Source: Acanthaster planci (lineage: Eukaryota; Echinodermata; Asteroidea; Valvatida; Acanthasteridae). Taken from it: a stretch of 64,000 bases of DNA. Positions 63,601-64,000 of this stretch are shown here, one piece after another. Positions within the stretch are counted from its first letter, which is position 1; the number at the start of each line of letters is the position of its first letter. Below the pieces are notes generated by a model, which saw nothing but the letters and a program-made list of their open reading frames with translations, did not search any database and was not told where the DNA came from. The stretch covers positions 4,179,211 to 4,243,210 of the forward strand of contig NW_019091356.1 in assembly GCF_001949145.1 (NCBI RefSeq). Direction: 5' to 3'. The position numbers and the translations under genes are program-made.

Positions 63601-64000
63601 CTCTTTTGGAAAAAATCCTTCACTGAAAATCGATAATTTAGAGCTGTTGGTAGAATGGTGAGGTCAAGGTTAGTTGCTCGGGATTCAATATTTAATTCGT
63701 GATCTAATTTGGGATCGAGTGATAGTTATACATGCATTTGTGGCGACAAACACTCCAGGCGTATCGGAACACGCTGGCCCGTCCGTTCCGCTTGACTTGC
63801 AAACTGACAGGTTGTCTCTAGGTGTGAAAATTACCCCGTCGAAAGTAATGGCAATCATTAGTGTTGGGTGCATGGTATCGTCCGGTTTTCAGTGAGGTTT
63901 CGGCGGCGGCAATTTGTATATCCCCCTCCCAATTTTAAGAAGGGTGTTTGGATTATTGTCAGAACAATGTGCTTGTACGGAAAGCCACATGCAATGGAAA
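51678..64000. other. Intergenic or intronic stretch to the right edge, no gene seen
   Basis: No gene can be supported in the last 12 kb. Small features are a run of five CG units at 55388-55397, an (AG)n tract at 56071-56080, an A/C-rich simple tract at about 59100-59150 and several TACATGTA palindromes (53929, 54454, 60132, 62317). Open frames such as 59986-60351 (+) have competing frames and no recognised domain. Confidence 0.35.

Overview
The window reads as gene-poor nuclear DNA of an animal. It has one confidently readable spliced protein gene with a GT-AG intron, a decayed LINE retrotransposon copy, short dispersed and tandem repeats, microsatellites, and long AT-leaning stretches with no sustained coding. 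Nothing prokaryotic is visible: no operons, no ribosome-binding-site-led gene series, no CRISPR array. The high count of the palindrome TACATGTA and the general texture would suit a marine invertebrate such as a cephalochordate, hemichordate, echinoderm or mollusc. That is an impression; no gene in the window lets me fix the species.

Layout. Bases 1-841 are AT-rich and may hold the 3' end of a plus-strand transcript (AATAAA near 587). Bases 842-3867, minus strand, carry a two-exon coding region joined by a clean phase-2 intron (1449-1870). It encodes about 862 residues: a helical N-terminal domain, a long charged disordered linker, a coiled coil, and a C-terminal globular part with an acidic tail. 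I do not recognise the family. A splice-acceptor-like site just upstream of the first ATG implies a further 5' exon. From about 3.9 kb to the end (60 kb) I find no other gene I can defend.

That desert contains: two diverged same-orientation copies of a dispersed repeat (about 4.37-4.55 kb and 25.59-25.77 kb); an (AAAC)n microsatellite (6.54-6.65 kb); a perfect 11-bp hairpin (9.83 kb); a 5'-truncated Jockey/CR1-type LINE copy on the minus strand (10.40-11.33 kb) with two in-frame stops in its reverse transcriptase and a preserved 3' end of AATAAA plus (AACC)n; a palindrome-rich MITE-like element (13.3-13.57 kb); CpG-rich islets (12.3, 14.6 kb); and an exact-looking 101-bp tandem duplication (48.04-48.24 kb). 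One short ATG-initiated segment at 44,059 ends precisely on a GTAAGT donor and could be the first coding exon of a long-intron gene running off the right edge, but this is weak.

How parts relate: the only protein gene sits at the left edge, possibly converging with a plus-strand neighbour. The remainder is best treated as intergenic or intronic DNA whose function, if any, would be regulatory and needs cross-species alignment to show. I did not find an evident new multi-gene system. The most novel items are the unrecognised coiled-coil protein and the palindromic repeat.
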